28,030 nucleotides of DNA, from positions 1-28,030 of the forward strand of contig JBCCER010000045.1 in the NCBI GenBank assembly GCA_039030175.1. Reading direction: 5' to 3'. Positions within the stretch are counted from its first letter, which is position 1; each line of letters starts with the position of its first letter. Under the pieces are notes generated by a model that saw nothing but the letters and a program-made list of their open reading frames with translations, had not been told where the DNA came from and made no database searches. The DNA is from JANQGH01 sp039030175 (lineage in GTDB: Bacteria > Pseudomonadota > Alphaproteobacteria > DSM-16000 > Inquilinaceae). The position numbers were made by a program, and so were the translations under genes. Positions 1-8,837 of the stretch are shown one piece after another.

Positions 1-560
1 ATATCCGTCCCGTCGATGTTCGAGACGAAATGCATGCTCAGCCGCTCGTGAATATACGGTGTCAGCGCGCGGGTCGCCATCGCCGGCCCGAGGTCCGAAC
101 CGCCGATCCCGATATTGACGATGTCGGTGATCGGCTTACCGGTGTGGCCGGTCCAGCTGCCCGACCGAATCGCGTCGCAAAAGGCCTGCATCTGGCCGAG
201 CACACGGCGCACATCCGGCATGACATCGACGCCATCGACCAAGACCGGATGATCGGAACGATTGCGAAGCGCCGTATGCAGTACCGGACGCCCCTCGGTC
301 GAATTAATCCGCTCGCCGCTGAACATGGCCTCGCGCCAACGAGGAACATCGACGGATTCCGCCAGCGCTATAAGGAGATCGATCGTCTCTGCTGTAATCC
401 GATTTTTTGAGTAGTCGAACAGCAGATCGCCGACCCGCAGCGAAAATCGATCAAACCGACCGGAATCGGCGGCAAAGAGGTCGCGCATATGAAGCGGCGC
501 AACCTTGGCTTGGTGGTCCTTCAGCGCCTGCCATGCAGGTAAATCGGTCACGGTTGGCAT
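1..560 (-). CDS. pgi: Glucose-6-phosphate isomerase, N-terminal part (cut by window edge)
   Basis: Cytosolic enzyme interconverting glucose 6-phosphate and fructose 6-phosphate. About 186 codons are visible, starting from ATG at 560 (MPTVTDLPAW). The reading frame runs off the left edge, so the catalytic C-terminal half is not seen. Family-typical segments are TEGRPVLHTALRN at about residue 90 and the sugar-phosphate-binding stretch NIGIGGSDLGPAMA at about residue 150. A purine-rich ribosome-binding site (GGGAGAGGGG) sits just upstream of the start. The gene follows the second M16 peptidase by 36 bases on the same strand and is probably the last gene of that run, at least as far as the window shows. 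Glycogen genes glgC/glgA lie at the other end of the window and are not linked to it. Identification is secure; only the length is unknown. Confidence 0.95.
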   Translation of the reverse strand, partial: MPTVTDLPAWQALKDHQAKVAPLHMRDLFAADSGRFDRFSLRVGDLLFDYSKNRITAETIDLLIALAESVDVPRWREAMFSGERINSTEGRPVLHTALRNRSDHPVLVDGVDVMPDVRRVLGQMQAFCDAIRSGSWTGHTGKPITDIVNIGIGGSDLGPAMATRALTPYIHERLSMHFVSNIDGTD

Positions 561-596
561 GGGGGTCCCCTCTCCCGACTGCGGAGCGGGAACCGT

Positions 597-1991
597 CTAG
601 TTGATGGCCAGTTCCCGATTTACTAGCGAGTCATACGGGATGATCGTGTCAGGTGCTAGAGCTTCGACATCCGGAGACCCGACCACGACCGTTGTCAGCG
701 CCGGCTCGTCGAGCAGTTCGCCTGCAACCCTGGCAACATCTTCCCGCGTCACACTGGAAATGCGGTTCGTATAGAGATCCAAATAGTCAAAGCCAAGATC
801 GTAAAGCTGCATGGCCAACAGGATCCTGGCGACATTTTCCGTGGACGAAAACTGCAGCGGGAACGACCCGGTCAGATATGTGATCGCATCGTCGACCTCC
901 ATCTGCGTCGGACCGTCCTCAGCCATCGAGCGCCACTGCTGCCTGATAACCTCAATCGCCTCCGCCACGTTTTCGTTGGAGAGATCGGAATCGACGCCGT
1001 AGAAATCGGCTTGCCGAAGATGGCTCAATCCGGTCGAAATGCCGTAGGTGAGACCACGATTCACGCGCACCTCGTCTGTTAGGCGCGAGCCGAAACTACC
1101 GCCCCCAAGAATGTAGTTCATGACCGAGGCGGCATAGATATCAGGATCGGACCGTTCGATCCCATGCTGAGTCATCGTCAAGGTGCTTTGGGGGCCCTCG
1201 CGTTCCACTAGAATCGTTTGTCCAGCGCCGGCGAGAGATAGCTCGGGAACCTCGCGCAAAGTCGACTGATCCGGCAGTCCGCCAAAGACGTGATCCAGCA
1301 CCTGCCCAAGGGTTTCCGCGTCGATTGATCCGGCAACGCCAATAACGAGGTTGTCCTTTGCAAAAGTACGGTCGACGAAACTTTGAAGAACCGCCCGATC
1401 GATCGTCGGCAATGTCGCAGGCGTTCCGCGAGACGACCGAGAATAGGGATGATCGCCCAGCGCTAGGTCGTAATAGGCCCGTGTGCTCAGCCAGCCAGGG
1501 TTGGCAACGCGGCGTCGGATCTCCGATGTTAGGGCCGCACGCATGCGATCGATGGCGTCCTGATCAAAGCGAGGCTGGTTGAGGGCGTCCGCCAAAAGCT
1601 CAAAGGCGAGGTCGGCGTTGCCGACAGTCGTTCGCATCGATCCTGTAAAGGTGTCGTAGCCGGCTCGAAACCGTAGCTCGACCGCCGCGTCCGCCAACAG
1701 ACCCTGGAAGGTTTGGGAATCGCGATCACCGGCGCCCTCATCAAGCAGATAGGAGGTCAAAAAAGCCGTGCCCTCGTGTCCCGGCTCGTCTTGGGTGGTG
1801 CCGCCGCGAAACCCGAATGACATCGAAATCACCGGGACCTCGTCGACCTCGACTAACCACGCCTCGATACCCATCGGGCTGACGATGCGTTGAATCTCAA
1901 CGGCCCGCGCCGGAAGGACCGAAGCAAAAAGCAGTACGGCCGCCAACAAAGGGGCGATCAACCAGGCCCATCTTGATGCAGTGGTGCTCAT
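597..1991 (-). CDS. M16 family peptidase-like subunit lacking the zinc motif
   Basis: 464 residues with an N-terminal signal peptide (hydrophobic core LIAPLLAAVLLFA, likely cleaved after PARA), so periplasmic. The fold is that of M16B (pitrilysin/mitochondrial processing peptidase) proteins. At the place of the HxxEH zinc motif it reads GTAFLTSYLLDEG, so the metal ligands are absent. The C-terminal half keeps the glycine-rich loop and the Arg/Tyr pair (GGGSFGSRLTDEVR followed by LTYG) that binds substrate in the non-catalytic partner of two-gene M16B peptidases. It overlaps the upstream zinc-bearing M16 gene by 4 bases (ATGA), which implies translational coupling and a fixed stoichiometry. 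Inference: the two products form a heterodimeric periplasmic peptidase. The natural substrate cannot be read from the sequence. Confidence 0.9.
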   Translation of the reverse strand: MSTTASRWAWLIAPLLAAVLLFASVLPARAVEIQRIVSPMGIEAWLVEVDEVPVISMSFGFRGGTTQDEPGHEGTAFLTSYLLDEGAGDRDSQTFQGLLADAAVELRFRAGYDTFTGSMRTTVGNADLAFELLADALNQPRFDQDAIDRMRAALTSEIRRRVANPGWLSTRAYYDLALGDHPYSRSSRGTPATLPTIDRAVLQSFVDRTFAKDNLVIGVAGSIDAETLGQVLDHVFGGLPDQSTLREVPELSLAGAGQTILVEREGPQSTLTMTQHGIERSDPDIYAASVMNYILGGGSFGSRLTDEVRVNRGLTYGISTGLSHLRQADFYGVDSDLSNENVAEAIEVIRQQWRSMAEDGPTQMEVDDAITYLTGSFPLQFSSTENVARILLAMQLYDLGFDYLDLYTNRISSVTREDVARVAGELLDEPALTTVVVGSPDVEALAPDTIIPYDSLVNRELAIN

Positions 1992-3349
1992 TGAGCGATC
2001 TCCGATACCGATTCAGGCAACAGATATCCGGTCAGTCCGTTTTCCGGGCGTAGGTATCCAATCGCCACATCAAGCGTCTCTTCAGCGGTCACGGCGGCAA
2101 TTCTCAATGGCCACTCCTCAATCGCCTCAAGGCTTTCGCCGTTGGACAAGGCGGCACCGACGATGCGGGCGGGTTCAAAGAAGCCGTCTCTGGCATACGT
2201 TGCCGCAGTGGTCAGCCGCCGCTTTGCGGCAGCTACGTCGTCCGGGTCAGGCCCCTCACTCAAGAATTCGGCGACAAGATCGTCAAGCGCCTGCTCAAGC
2301 GTCGCCAGGTCGGTTTCGGGCGCGGGGGAGGCGAACAGGAAGAGCCTTCCGTAGTCCCGATTGTCGCCGCTGTAAAAGGCGCCCGCCGATGTAGCAAGCT
2401 GCTGCTCCAATACCAGCGAGCGATAGAGCGGGCTCGTCGTCGTGCCTCCCAGAACCTCAGCCATGACCTGCAAAGCATAGGGTTCATTGCTATCCGTGCT
2501 GCTGTAGGACGGCACACGATAGATCCGCCGCCATTGTGGCTGGTTTACGGTTGGGTCCGACAGGGAAATCGTCGTGACCGCGTCAACCGGCGGTTCGCTT
2601 GGACGAACGCGCTCGGGCACGGGGCGGGCCTCGATATCGCCATAGGCCGCCTCTACTAGCGGCCGTGCCTCCTCGGCCGTGATGTCGCCCGAGATTACCA
2701 CAATCGCGTTGTTGGGCGCGTACCAGGTATCGTAGAAGTCGGCCAGTTGCTCGATCGACAACGTCTCCATCTCATGCTCCCAACCGATGATCGGGATGCC
2801 GTAAGGGTGGTTGCGATAGCGCGCCGCCGCCATCTGCTCGCCCAGCCGCGCACTGGGGCTGCTGTCAGTCCTTTGGCGGCGTTCCTCGATGATGACGTCA
2901 CGCTCGGTCAAGACCTCGGCCGGATCGAGCGCGAGATTCCTCATCCGGTCAGCTTCCAATGCCATAACGATCGGTAAGCGTTCGACCGCGACGGTCTGGT
3001 GATAGGCCGTGTAATCCCAAGAGGTAAAGGCGTTGTCGTTGCCTCCCTGGCGCGAGATTTCCTCGCTGAAATCCCTGTCGGGGTCGGTGGTCGTCCCCTT
3101 GAACATCATGTGTTCCAGGAAATGGGCGATGCCCGACTGGCCAGGCGGCTCGTCGGCCGCGCCTACGCGATACCAGATCATGTGAGTGACGATGGGCGCC
3201 GTATGGTTTTCGATCACGACGACCTCAAGTCCGTTATCCAGCGTGAAGCTATCCAAATCGAACAAGCGCTGAACATCGTCAGAGGCGGCGGTGGGCACGC
3301 TCAATAGCAAGCCCGTACCCAGCACCATCGCCGCACCAAAGTTTTTCAT
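1988..3349 (-). CDS. M16 family zinc metallopeptidase, catalytic subunit
   Basis: About 453 residues from the ATG at 3349, which begins a clean signal peptide (MKNFGAAMVLGTGLLLSVPTAAS). A longer start at 3376 adds nine residues ahead of the signal and is less likely. The inverted zinc motif HFLEH is at residues 76-80. The third ligand Glu lies about 75 residues later in VIIEERRQR. This HxxEH...E spacing is typical of active M16B peptidases. The Arg of the C-terminal Arg/Tyr substrate pair is missing here (TTSPLYRSLVLEQ) but present in the downstream gene, so the two look like complementary subunits. The stop codon overlaps the next start as ATGA. A 10-bp inverted repeat lies just upstream (3384-3414). 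The product should be periplasmic and degrade peptides; its exact role is unknown. Confidence 0.93.
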   Translation of the reverse strand: MKNFGAAMVLGTGLLLSVPTAASDDVQRLFDLDSFTLDNGLEVVVIENHTAPIVTHMIWYRVGAADEPPGQSGIAHFLEHMMFKGTTTDPDRDFSEEISRQGGNDNAFTSWDYTAYHQTVAVERLPIVMALEADRMRNLALDPAEVLTERDVIIEERRQRTDSSPSARLGEQMAAARYRNHPYGIPIIGWEHEMETLSIEQLADFYDTWYAPNNAIVVISGDITAEEARPLVEAAYGDIEARPVPERVRPSEPPVDAVTTISLSDPTVNQPQWRRIYRVPSYSSTDSNEPYALQVMAEVLGGTTTSPLYRSLVLEQQLATSAGAFYSGDNRDYGRLFLFASPAPETDLATLEQALDDLVAEFLSEGPDPDDVAAAKRRLTTAATYARDGFFEPARIVGAALSNGESLEAIEEWPLRIAAVTAEETLDVAIGYLRPENGLTGYLLPESVSEIAQ

Positions 3350-3383
3350 TATTCGTTCAACCCTAGCAGACTGCATTCATGTT

Positions 3384-3414
3384 CGACCGGCGGACATGAA
3401 CATGCCGCCGGTCG
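3384..3414 (-). promoter_or_regulatory. Perfect 10-bp hairpin ahead of the M16 gene pair
   Basis: CGACCGGCGG at 3384-3393 pairs perfectly with CCGCCGGTCG at 3405-3414 across an 11-base loop (ACATGAACATG). It lies between the DUF3035 gene and the M16 pair, 35 bases before the preferred start. No T-run follows it in the transcription direction, so it is not a classic terminator. It could be a leader-RNA structure, a repressor site or a terminator of a non-canonical type. The rest of the 179-base gap (3350-3528) shows nothing else I can name. Confidence 0.5.
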
Positions 3415-3528
3415 GTCGCTAGTCTATGTAGGGTCGAGAACCCGGTTTGGCAGGGAGGGGCGGCGCAAATCGACCTCAATTCGCGCCAATTTTCCGTGAC
3501 CTATCAACCAATCCGCTTAAACAACGGG

Positions 3529-4143
3529 TCAGAAAAGCCCTTCGAACGGCGCCAAGCGGCGGCGGCGGATGATCGGTACTTCCCCCTCGTTCAGGGGCTG
3601 GCCAAGTGCCTGGTTAGCCGCTAGCCGGCGTGCCTCGGCTTCCGGATCGATGACCGTGCCCGGCTCGGGCTGGGTCTGCCAGAAGATAATGCTGTCGATG
3701 AAACGGTCATCGGCAACGACAAGGTCGCGGGTCTCTTCCTCGACGACGACACGAATGCCCGGCTGCACATTTCCGGCACCGGCCTGGGAAAGAAGAGCCG
3801 ATTCGCCAGGGGAGATCGAAACGACCTGCTCCTGGATCACCGTCACTTCGTCGATTTCTTCGACTTCGCCATCGCTGAACGCGACGACTTCGCGATCGCC
3901 GAATACGACCGTTTCACCGCGCTCGGACGCCGAACCGATTCCGAAAGTCTGAATACCGGCCGTCGGTTGGGGCAAGGCGATGCCAGGCGGCACCGTCAGG
4001 GGCGCCCGGGGCACGACCGCAAATTCGTCCGGCGTATTGCGCCCAAATCCGAATGTCTCGTTAAAGCCGTCGCTGCTGCACGCACCTGTCAGTGCGGTCA
4101 TTGCGACTAGCAGTCCAGTGCCAAGCCAACGCCGACTAGTCAC
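3529..4143 (-). CDS. DUF3035 family lipoprotein
   Basis: About 204 residues from a GTG start at 4143, preceded by a strong ribosome-binding site (GGGAGGGAG). The open frame extends upstream to 4224, but only the GTG start puts the signal sequence at the N-terminus. The lipobox is LTGAC, with Cys22 as the predicted lipidated residue. It is followed by the hallmark of the family, a short segment reading PDEFAVVPRAPLTVPP. The rest is low in recognisable motifs, acidic in the middle and ends with a basic stretch (IIRRRRLAPFEGLF). The gene overlaps the end of lspA by 8 bases, which fits its being a substrate-type protein co-expressed with the signal peptidase that matures lipoproteins. DUF3035 genes are common downstream of lspA in alphaproteobacteria, and the molecular function is not established. 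Outer- or inner-membrane location is uncertain. Confidence 0.85.
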   Translation of the reverse strand: MTSRRWLGTGLLVAMTALTGACSSDGFNETFGFGRNTPDEFAVVPRAPLTVPPGIALPQPTAGIQTFGIGSASERGETVVFGDREVVAFSDGEVEEIDEVTVIQEQVVSISPGESALLSQAGAGNVQPGIRVVVEEETRDLVVADDRFIDSIIFWQTQPEPGTVIDPEAEARRLAANQALGQPLNEGEVPIIRRRRLAPFEGLF

Positions 4144-4693
4144 GATCTCCCTCCCCAGAATGTGTTCCCGGTATTGCCTGCCCGGCGTCGCGGTTCGTGC
4201 GCGCGCCTGCGAAAAAACTGTCAACGACGATCAGCACCACGCCGATGCTGATCGCAGCATCAGCGACATTGAATACAAAAAAATGATAGCCCATCACATG
4301 AAAATCTAAAAAGTCGGCAACGGCCCCAAAACGAAGCCGGTCAACCACGTTTCCAAGCGCCCCGCCGATGATCAACCCCAAAGACAAAACCAGTAGCCGC
4401 CCATTGGCGCGCCACAGCCAGACCAGCAGCACTAGCGAGACCAGTATGGCCAAGCCGGAAAGCATCCAGACCGCGTCTTCGCCGCCCAAGAGGCCGAAGC
4501 TGATACCGTCGTTCCAAACCAAGGTCAGATTAAAAAAATCGGTCACCCTGGTTTGCGGGGCGAAAGTCCCCGCTCTGATCGGACCTTCAAGGCCAAAGAC
4601 ACCAACAAGCATCCACCATTTGACCAACTGATCTGCGATCAGCACAACGGCAGCAGTAACAAGCCCAAAAAATCGTAACCCGGTTTGGGTCAT
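4136..4693 (-). CDS. lspA: Lipoprotein signal peptidase (signal peptidase II)
   Basis: 185 residues from ATG at 4693. This inner-membrane aspartyl protease removes the signal peptide from prolipoproteins after lipidation. Four hydrophobic segments are visible. The family motifs are present: ADQLVKWW near residue 20, VWNDGISFGLL near residue 60, NVVDR near 115, ADFLDF near 127 and FNVADA near 142. By alignment the catalytic dyad is Asp127 and Asp145. The start overlaps the ileS stop as ATGA, and the end overlaps the DUF3035 gene by 8 bases, so the three are one transcriptional unit. The ileS-lspA order is widespread in proteobacteria. An in-frame extension up to 4801 lies inside ileS and is rejected. 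Confidence 0.96.
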   Translation of the reverse strand: MTQTGLRFFGLVTAAVVLIADQLVKWWMLVGVFGLEGPIRAGTFAPQTRVTDFFNLTLVWNDGISFGLLGGEDAVWMLSGLAILVSLVLLVWLWRANGRLLVLSLGLIIGGALGNVVDRLRFGAVADFLDFHVMGYHFFVFNVADAAISIGVVLIVVDSFFAGARTNRDAGQAIPGTHSGEGDRD

Positions 4694-7551
4694 GCGGCGG
4701 TCTCTTCGAGACTTGCCACTGCCTCTGCACAGCGCCCACAAATCGTCGGATAGGCCGCGACCGCACCACGATCCGAAACGATTCGCCAGCAGCGGTCGCA
4801 TTTTTCGCCGTTGGCGAGACCCGTGACCACTGAAACTCCAGTGACCTCCGGCAATCGGAATGCATCATCCGGCCCTTCGCCGACCGTTACCGTGGCAGCG
4901 GAAGCGATCACAATCTGCTCCATGTCAACGCCCTCAAGAGATGAGGCGATCTTGTCGCTCACATAAATCGTCGGTTGAGCTTGAAGGGACGATCCGATGC
5001 GCTTTTCCGCACGGTCCAGTTCCATGGCACCGGTCGCCACGCGACGGACGCGGCGGATCGTGTGCCACTTGGCGCCGAGGTCGGGCGCAAGCCAGTCGGG
5101 CTCTAGGCTTGGGAAAAGCTGCTCATGCACGGAGCCCGCCTCGCGCCCATAGCGCATCGACCAAGCTTCCTCCGCCGTAAAGCACAGGATTGGCGCAAGC
5201 CAAACGGTCAGCCGTCGGAACAGCAAATCCATAACGGTCTGAGCCGACCGGCGGGTCAGGCTGTCCAGCGGGTCGCAGTAGAGCACGTCCTTGCGGACAT
5301 CGAAGTAGAACGCCGACAGCTCCTCATTGCAGAAGCTGAACAGCGTGCTGAACAAACTGTGGAAGTCGAACGCGTCAACCGCAGTACGGACCTCCTCATC
5401 CAGTTCGGCCATCCGATGCAGGACCCAGCGCTCAAGCTCCGGCATGTCGCTTGTCGCAACGCGGCGTGTATCGCCGAAATCGGAGAGTGCTCCCAGCAGA
5501 TAGCGAAGGGTATTGCGCAGGCGCCGATAGGCATCGCTTTGGTACTTCAGGATCTCCGGCCCAAAGCGCAGATCCTCCGAATAGTCCATCGCGACCACCC
5601 ACAGCCGCAGAATGTCTGCTCCCGACCGGTCGACCACCGCCTGCGGTGTGAGGGAATCGCCCGCCGATTTGGACATCTTTCGGCCCTGCTCGTCGAGGAT
5701 AAAGCCATGGGTCAGCACCGCGTCGTATGGCGCTCGGCCTCGCGTTCCGCAGCTTTCCAGCAACGAGGAATGGAACCAGCCGCGATGCTGATCCGAGCCC
5801 TCTAGGTACAGTGAGGCGGGCCATTGCAGATCGTCTCGCTGCTCAAGAACGTAGGCGTGGCTGCTGCCGCTCTCGAACCAGACATCGACAATGTCTTTCA
5901 CCTGTTCCCAGTCTTCTGCCGCGTAGTCGTTGCCCAGGAAGAATTGCGGGTCGCGATCGAACCAGGCATCGGCGCCATCCTGTTCGAACGTGTCGGCGAT
6001 CCGCTTAAGGACCGCCTCATCCTTCAGGACTTCGCCGGATTCCTTGTTGACGAAGATCGCGATCGGCACACCCCAGGCTCGCTGCCGGCTGATACACCAG
6101 TCCGGTCTCGTTTCGATCATCGACGACAAGCGGTTGTAGCCGGACGGCGGCACGAACCGGGTCTGGCGCAGCGCCTCTAGCGCAACCTCACGCAACCCGT
6201 TCGTCTCCATGGAGATAAACCATTGCGATGTCGCGCGGAAAATCAGGGGCGCCTTTGACCGCCAGGAGTGCGGATAGCTGTGCCGCAGCCGGCTGCGCGA
6301 CAGCAGGCCACCAGCGCCTTCAATGGCCTCGACAACCGCGCCGTTGGCATCACCGGGCTTGCCCTCCTCGGTGTAGGTCGCCTTGCCCGCGAACAGAGGC
6401 ACATGCTTATAGTACCGACCATCTTCATCGACCACCGGCGGCACGTCGATGCCGTGGGCCCGCCCCAAATCGAAATCGTCCTCGCCGTGGCCGGGCGCGA
6501 TGTGGACGATGCCCGTACCCTGTTCAGTCGTGACAAAGTCCCCCGCATAGACCGGTACGTCGAAATCGTAGCCGCGACCGCGCAACGGATGGGCGCAGAT
6601 GACATTCTTGAGCGCCGGGTCGCCGAAACCGATTTCCTCAACCCGCTTGGCTGTGATGCCCGCCTCCTTGGCGAACGACTCAATCAGATCGGCCGCCACG
6701 ACGAGCCGTTCGTCGGGCCGGGCTCGGCTGCCCTCCTCCACCGCCTCGACCGTCAGCACGCAGTAGGGAATGCCGTGACCCATCGCCAGCGCGCGATTGC
6801 CCGGCAATGTCCAAGGCGTGGTCGTCCAGGCGACGATGCTGGCGCCGACGAGCGACACCCGGTCGGCGCTGACGATTGGGAACCGGACATGGACAGTGGT
6901 CGAGGTGTGGTCCTTGTACTCAACCTCCGCATCGGCGAGCGCGGTCTTTTCCACGACAGACCATAGGACGGGACGCAGCCCCTTATAGAGGCCGCCATTG
7001 GTCGCGAATTTGTGGATCTCGCGGACAATCTGAGCCTCGGCCGGGTAGGACATGGTCAGATAGGGGTCTTTCCAGTCCCCAACCACGCCTAGGCGCTGAA
7101 ATTCGTCCGACTGGACATCTACCCAGTGCTCGGCAAACTCCCGGCATTCCTGCCGGAATTGCAGGATCGGCACCTGGTTCTTGTCTTGGCCCTCTGAGCG
7201 ATAGCGCTCCTCGATCTTCCATTCGATCGGCAGGCCGTGACAGTCCCAGCCCGGTACGTAGTTCGAGTCCCGGCCCATCATCTGCTGCGAGCGGGCCACG
7301 ATGTCCTTCAGGATTTTGTTGAGAGCGTGCCCGGTATGAAGGTTTCCGTTGGCATAAGGCGGTCCGTCATGAAGGATGAATTTCTCGCGGCCCTTTGACT
7401 GCTCCCTTAAGCGACCGTAGAGGTCGATCTCCTGCCACCAGGCCAAGATCTCCGGCTCTTTCTTCGGCAGGCCGGCGCGCATGGGAAAGTCCGTCTTAGG
7501 CAAAAAGACGGTCGATTTATAGTCAACGCCCTTCGTGGCGGTATCGGTCAT
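4690..7551 (-). CDS. ileS: Isoleucyl-tRNA synthetase
   Basis: 953 residues from ATG at 7551 (MTDTATKGVDYKST). An upstream in-frame ATG at 7590 is less likely because it adds a non-family extension. This is a cytosolic class I synthetase charging tRNA-Ile. The HIGH signature is HTGH at residues 72-75, following DGPPYANGN. The editing domain (CP1) fills roughly residues 200-400, with the WTTTPWTLPGN motif. KMSKS is intact at about residue 623 (GRKMSKSAGD). The C-terminus carries the zinc knuckle typical of bacterial IleS (CDRC followed by CGRC, about residues 918-940). Length is normal. It overlaps lspA by 4 bases. The 236-base gap upstream (7552-7787) suggests its own promoter. This is the eubacterial, mupirocin-sensitive-type architecture with a C-terminal zinc finger. 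Confidence 0.98.
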   Translation of the reverse strand: MTDTATKGVDYKSTVFLPKTDFPMRAGLPKKEPEILAWWQEIDLYGRLREQSKGREKFILHDGPPYANGNLHTGHALNKILKDIVARSQQMMGRDSNYVPGWDCHGLPIEWKIEERYRSEGQDKNQVPILQFRQECREFAEHWVDVQSDEFQRLGVVGDWKDPYLTMSYPAEAQIVREIHKFATNGGLYKGLRPVLWSVVEKTALADAEVEYKDHTSTTVHVRFPIVSADRVSLVGASIVAWTTTPWTLPGNRALAMGHGIPYCVLTVEAVEEGSRARPDERLVVAADLIESFAKEAGITAKRVEEIGFGDPALKNVICAHPLRGRGYDFDVPVYAGDFVTTEQGTGIVHIAPGHGEDDFDLGRAHGIDVPPVVDEDGRYYKHVPLFAGKATYTEEGKPGDANGAVVEAIEGAGGLLSRSRLRHSYPHSWRSKAPLIFRATSQWFISMETNGLREVALEALRQTRFVPPSGYNRLSSMIETRPDWCISRQRAWGVPIAIFVNKESGEVLKDEAVLKRIADTFEQDGADAWFDRDPQFFLGNDYAAEDWEQVKDIVDVWFESGSSHAYVLEQRDDLQWPASLYLEGSDQHRGWFHSSLLESCGTRGRAPYDAVLTHGFILDEQGRKMSKSAGDSLTPQAVVDRSGADILRLWVVAMDYSEDLRFGPEILKYQSDAYRRLRNTLRYLLGALSDFGDTRRVATSDMPELERWVLHRMAELDEEVRTAVDAFDFHSLFSTLFSFCNEELSAFYFDVRKDVLYCDPLDSLTRRSAQTVMDLLFRRLTVWLAPILCFTAEEAWSMRYGREAGSVHEQLFPSLEPDWLAPDLGAKWHTIRRVRRVATGAMELDRAEKRIGSSLQAQPTIYVSDKIASSLEGVDMEQIVIASAATVTVGEGPDDAFRLPEVTGVSVVTGLANGEKCDRCWRIVSDRGAVAAYPTICGRCAEAVASLEETAA

Positions 7552-7748
7552 ATCGGCCCTCTGGAAAAACGCCCTCACCGCGCCGCGCAAAGCCGGCTGG
7601 CTGGGGGATGGTACGTCGGAAAATCAATCAGTTCGGCATCTATGGTCGCCGACGCGACACAGCGTTTCCCGGCCCCCTGTTGCCCTAGGAGACCGGGGCG
7701 ATAATTCGCCGAGGTCTCGCAAACCCCGCCGCTGTTCGTACCACCTGG

Positions 7749-7774
7749 ATCATAGCAGGCGCGAGCATAGTCAA
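7749..7774 (-). promoter_or_regulatory. Possible ileS promoter
   Basis: On the minus strand TTGACT (7774-7769) precedes TATGAT (7754-7749) in the 236-base ribF-ileS gap. The hexamers are close to sigma-70 consensus, but the spacer is only 14 bases, which is short, so this is tentative. It would give a leader of about 190 bases. I see no T-box, riboswitch or other known leader in that stretch. Confidence 0.25.
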
Positions 7775-7787
7775 AGCACCCCGCCGG

Positions 7788-8756
7788 TCAAGCCGAACGC
7801 TGGTCATGGCTCAACTGCACCAAAGTCTTGCGGGCCTGCTCGCTGTCGCGATCCATTTGCGCAATCAGCGCCTCAACATCATCGAAATGCATTTCGCCGC
7901 GCAAATAGTCCACCAACTCGACCGCGACATGGTTCCCGTAAATGTCGCCGTCAAAATCGAACAGATGCACCTCCAACAGCGGTTCTTCGGTGCGCCACAT
8001 CGGCCGAATGCCTAGATTGGCAACACCATCCAGCCAGACTGATGGCTGGCCAGCTACAGGCTCAATAGCGCAGCGCACAGCGTAAACGCCATAGGCTGGC
8101 CTCAAATGGTCTCCGAGCGTGATGTTAGCGGTCGGGTATCCAAGGTCGCGGCCCCTTTGATCGCCTTTGTCTACTCGACCCTCAATGGTCCAGGCTCGCC
8201 CCAGTAGAGCCGCTGCACCCTTTGGATCGCCCTTCTGCAGCAATTCTCGAACGCGGCTGGACGAATAGACATCGCCTGCCTCGTCGCCGGCCTGGGTCAC
8301 GACGCTGACGCCAAAGGCGTGCTCCTTACCCATGGCCCGAAGCAAATCGGCATCTCCGCGCCGCTTGTGGCCAAAGTGAAAATCGTAGCCGATCACCACA
8401 TGTCGAGCGGCCAGCCCCCCGACGACGATCTCTTCAACGAAGTTCTCCGCCGACCGCTCAGAAAACTCCCGATCGAAGGTCAACACCACATGCAAATCAA
8501 CGCCAAGCGCCTGCAGCAGATGGGCGCGGACACGAAATGGCGTAAGGCGAAACGGGGGAGCGTCCGGCCGGAACAAGCTGCGTGGATGCGGTTCGAACGA
8601 TAGGACACCCAATGGGGCATCGATGTCGGCCGCTACGGACCTCGCTTCGTCCAACACGATCCGGTGGCCCAGATGGACACCGTCGAAATTGCCGATTGCC
8701 ACGACGCCGCCTTTGAGATCGTCCGGAATGCCTTCGGTATGACGGAAGAGCTGCAT
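7788..8756 (-). CDS. ribF: Bifunctional riboflavin kinase / FAD synthetase
   Basis: 322 residues. This cytosolic enzyme phosphorylates riboflavin to FMN and adenylylates FMN to FAD. The N-terminal nucleotidyltransferase domain has the signature GNFDGVHLGH at residues 22-31 and a downstream SSSRVREL segment of the same domain. The C-terminal riboflavin kinase domain starts near residue 185 and shows DLGYPTANI and GVYAVR, with the expected LEVHLFDFDGDIYG segment holding the catalytic glutamate region. Length is normal. It lies 108 bases downstream of the MaoC gene on the same strand, and a -10-like box at 8808-8813 suggests separate initiation. No FMN riboswitch is recognisable upstream. Confidence 0.96.
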   Translation of the reverse strand: MQLFRHTEGIPDDLKGGVVAIGNFDGVHLGHRIVLDEARSVAADIDAPLGVLSFEPHPRSLFRPDAPPFRLTPFRVRAHLLQALGVDLHVVLTFDREFSERSAENFVEEIVVGGLAARHVVIGYDFHFGHKRRGDADLLRAMGKEHAFGVSVVTQAGDEAGDVYSSSRVRELLQKGDPKGAAALLGRAWTIEGRVDKGDQRGRDLGYPTANITLGDHLRPAYGVYAVRCAIEPVAGQPSVWLDGVANLGIRPMWRTEEPLLEVHLFDFDGDIYGNHVAVELVDYLRGEMHFDDVEALIAQMDRDSEQARKTLVQLSHDQRSA

Positions 8757-8807
8757 AAGACGGTGACGATCTGCTAGACGCGGAGTTTCGGCTTAGGCTA
8801 CCGGCGA

Positions 8808-8813
8808 ACTATA
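8808..8813 (-). promoter_or_regulatory. Possible -10 element for ribF
   Basis: TATAGT on the minus strand, followed by TCGCC, about 50 bases before the ribF ATG. The same box occurs upstream of lysS and glgC. The -35 region at 17 bases spacing (TGGCCG) is poor, so only the -10 is called. Confidence 0.3.
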
Positions 8814-8837
8814 AGCACTGCCGACATCTACGGCCAT

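Noticed and set aside
30..410. Plus-strand open frame of 126 codons near the left edge
   Set aside because: It lies antisense within pgi, has no ribosome-binding site and its product resembles no family. The pgi reading on the other strand is unmistakable.
7552..7787. Possible leader RNA or riboswitch upstream of ileS
   Set aside because: I looked for T-box features and for paired stems with a conserved core and found none. Only a weak promoter-like pair of hexamers is supported.
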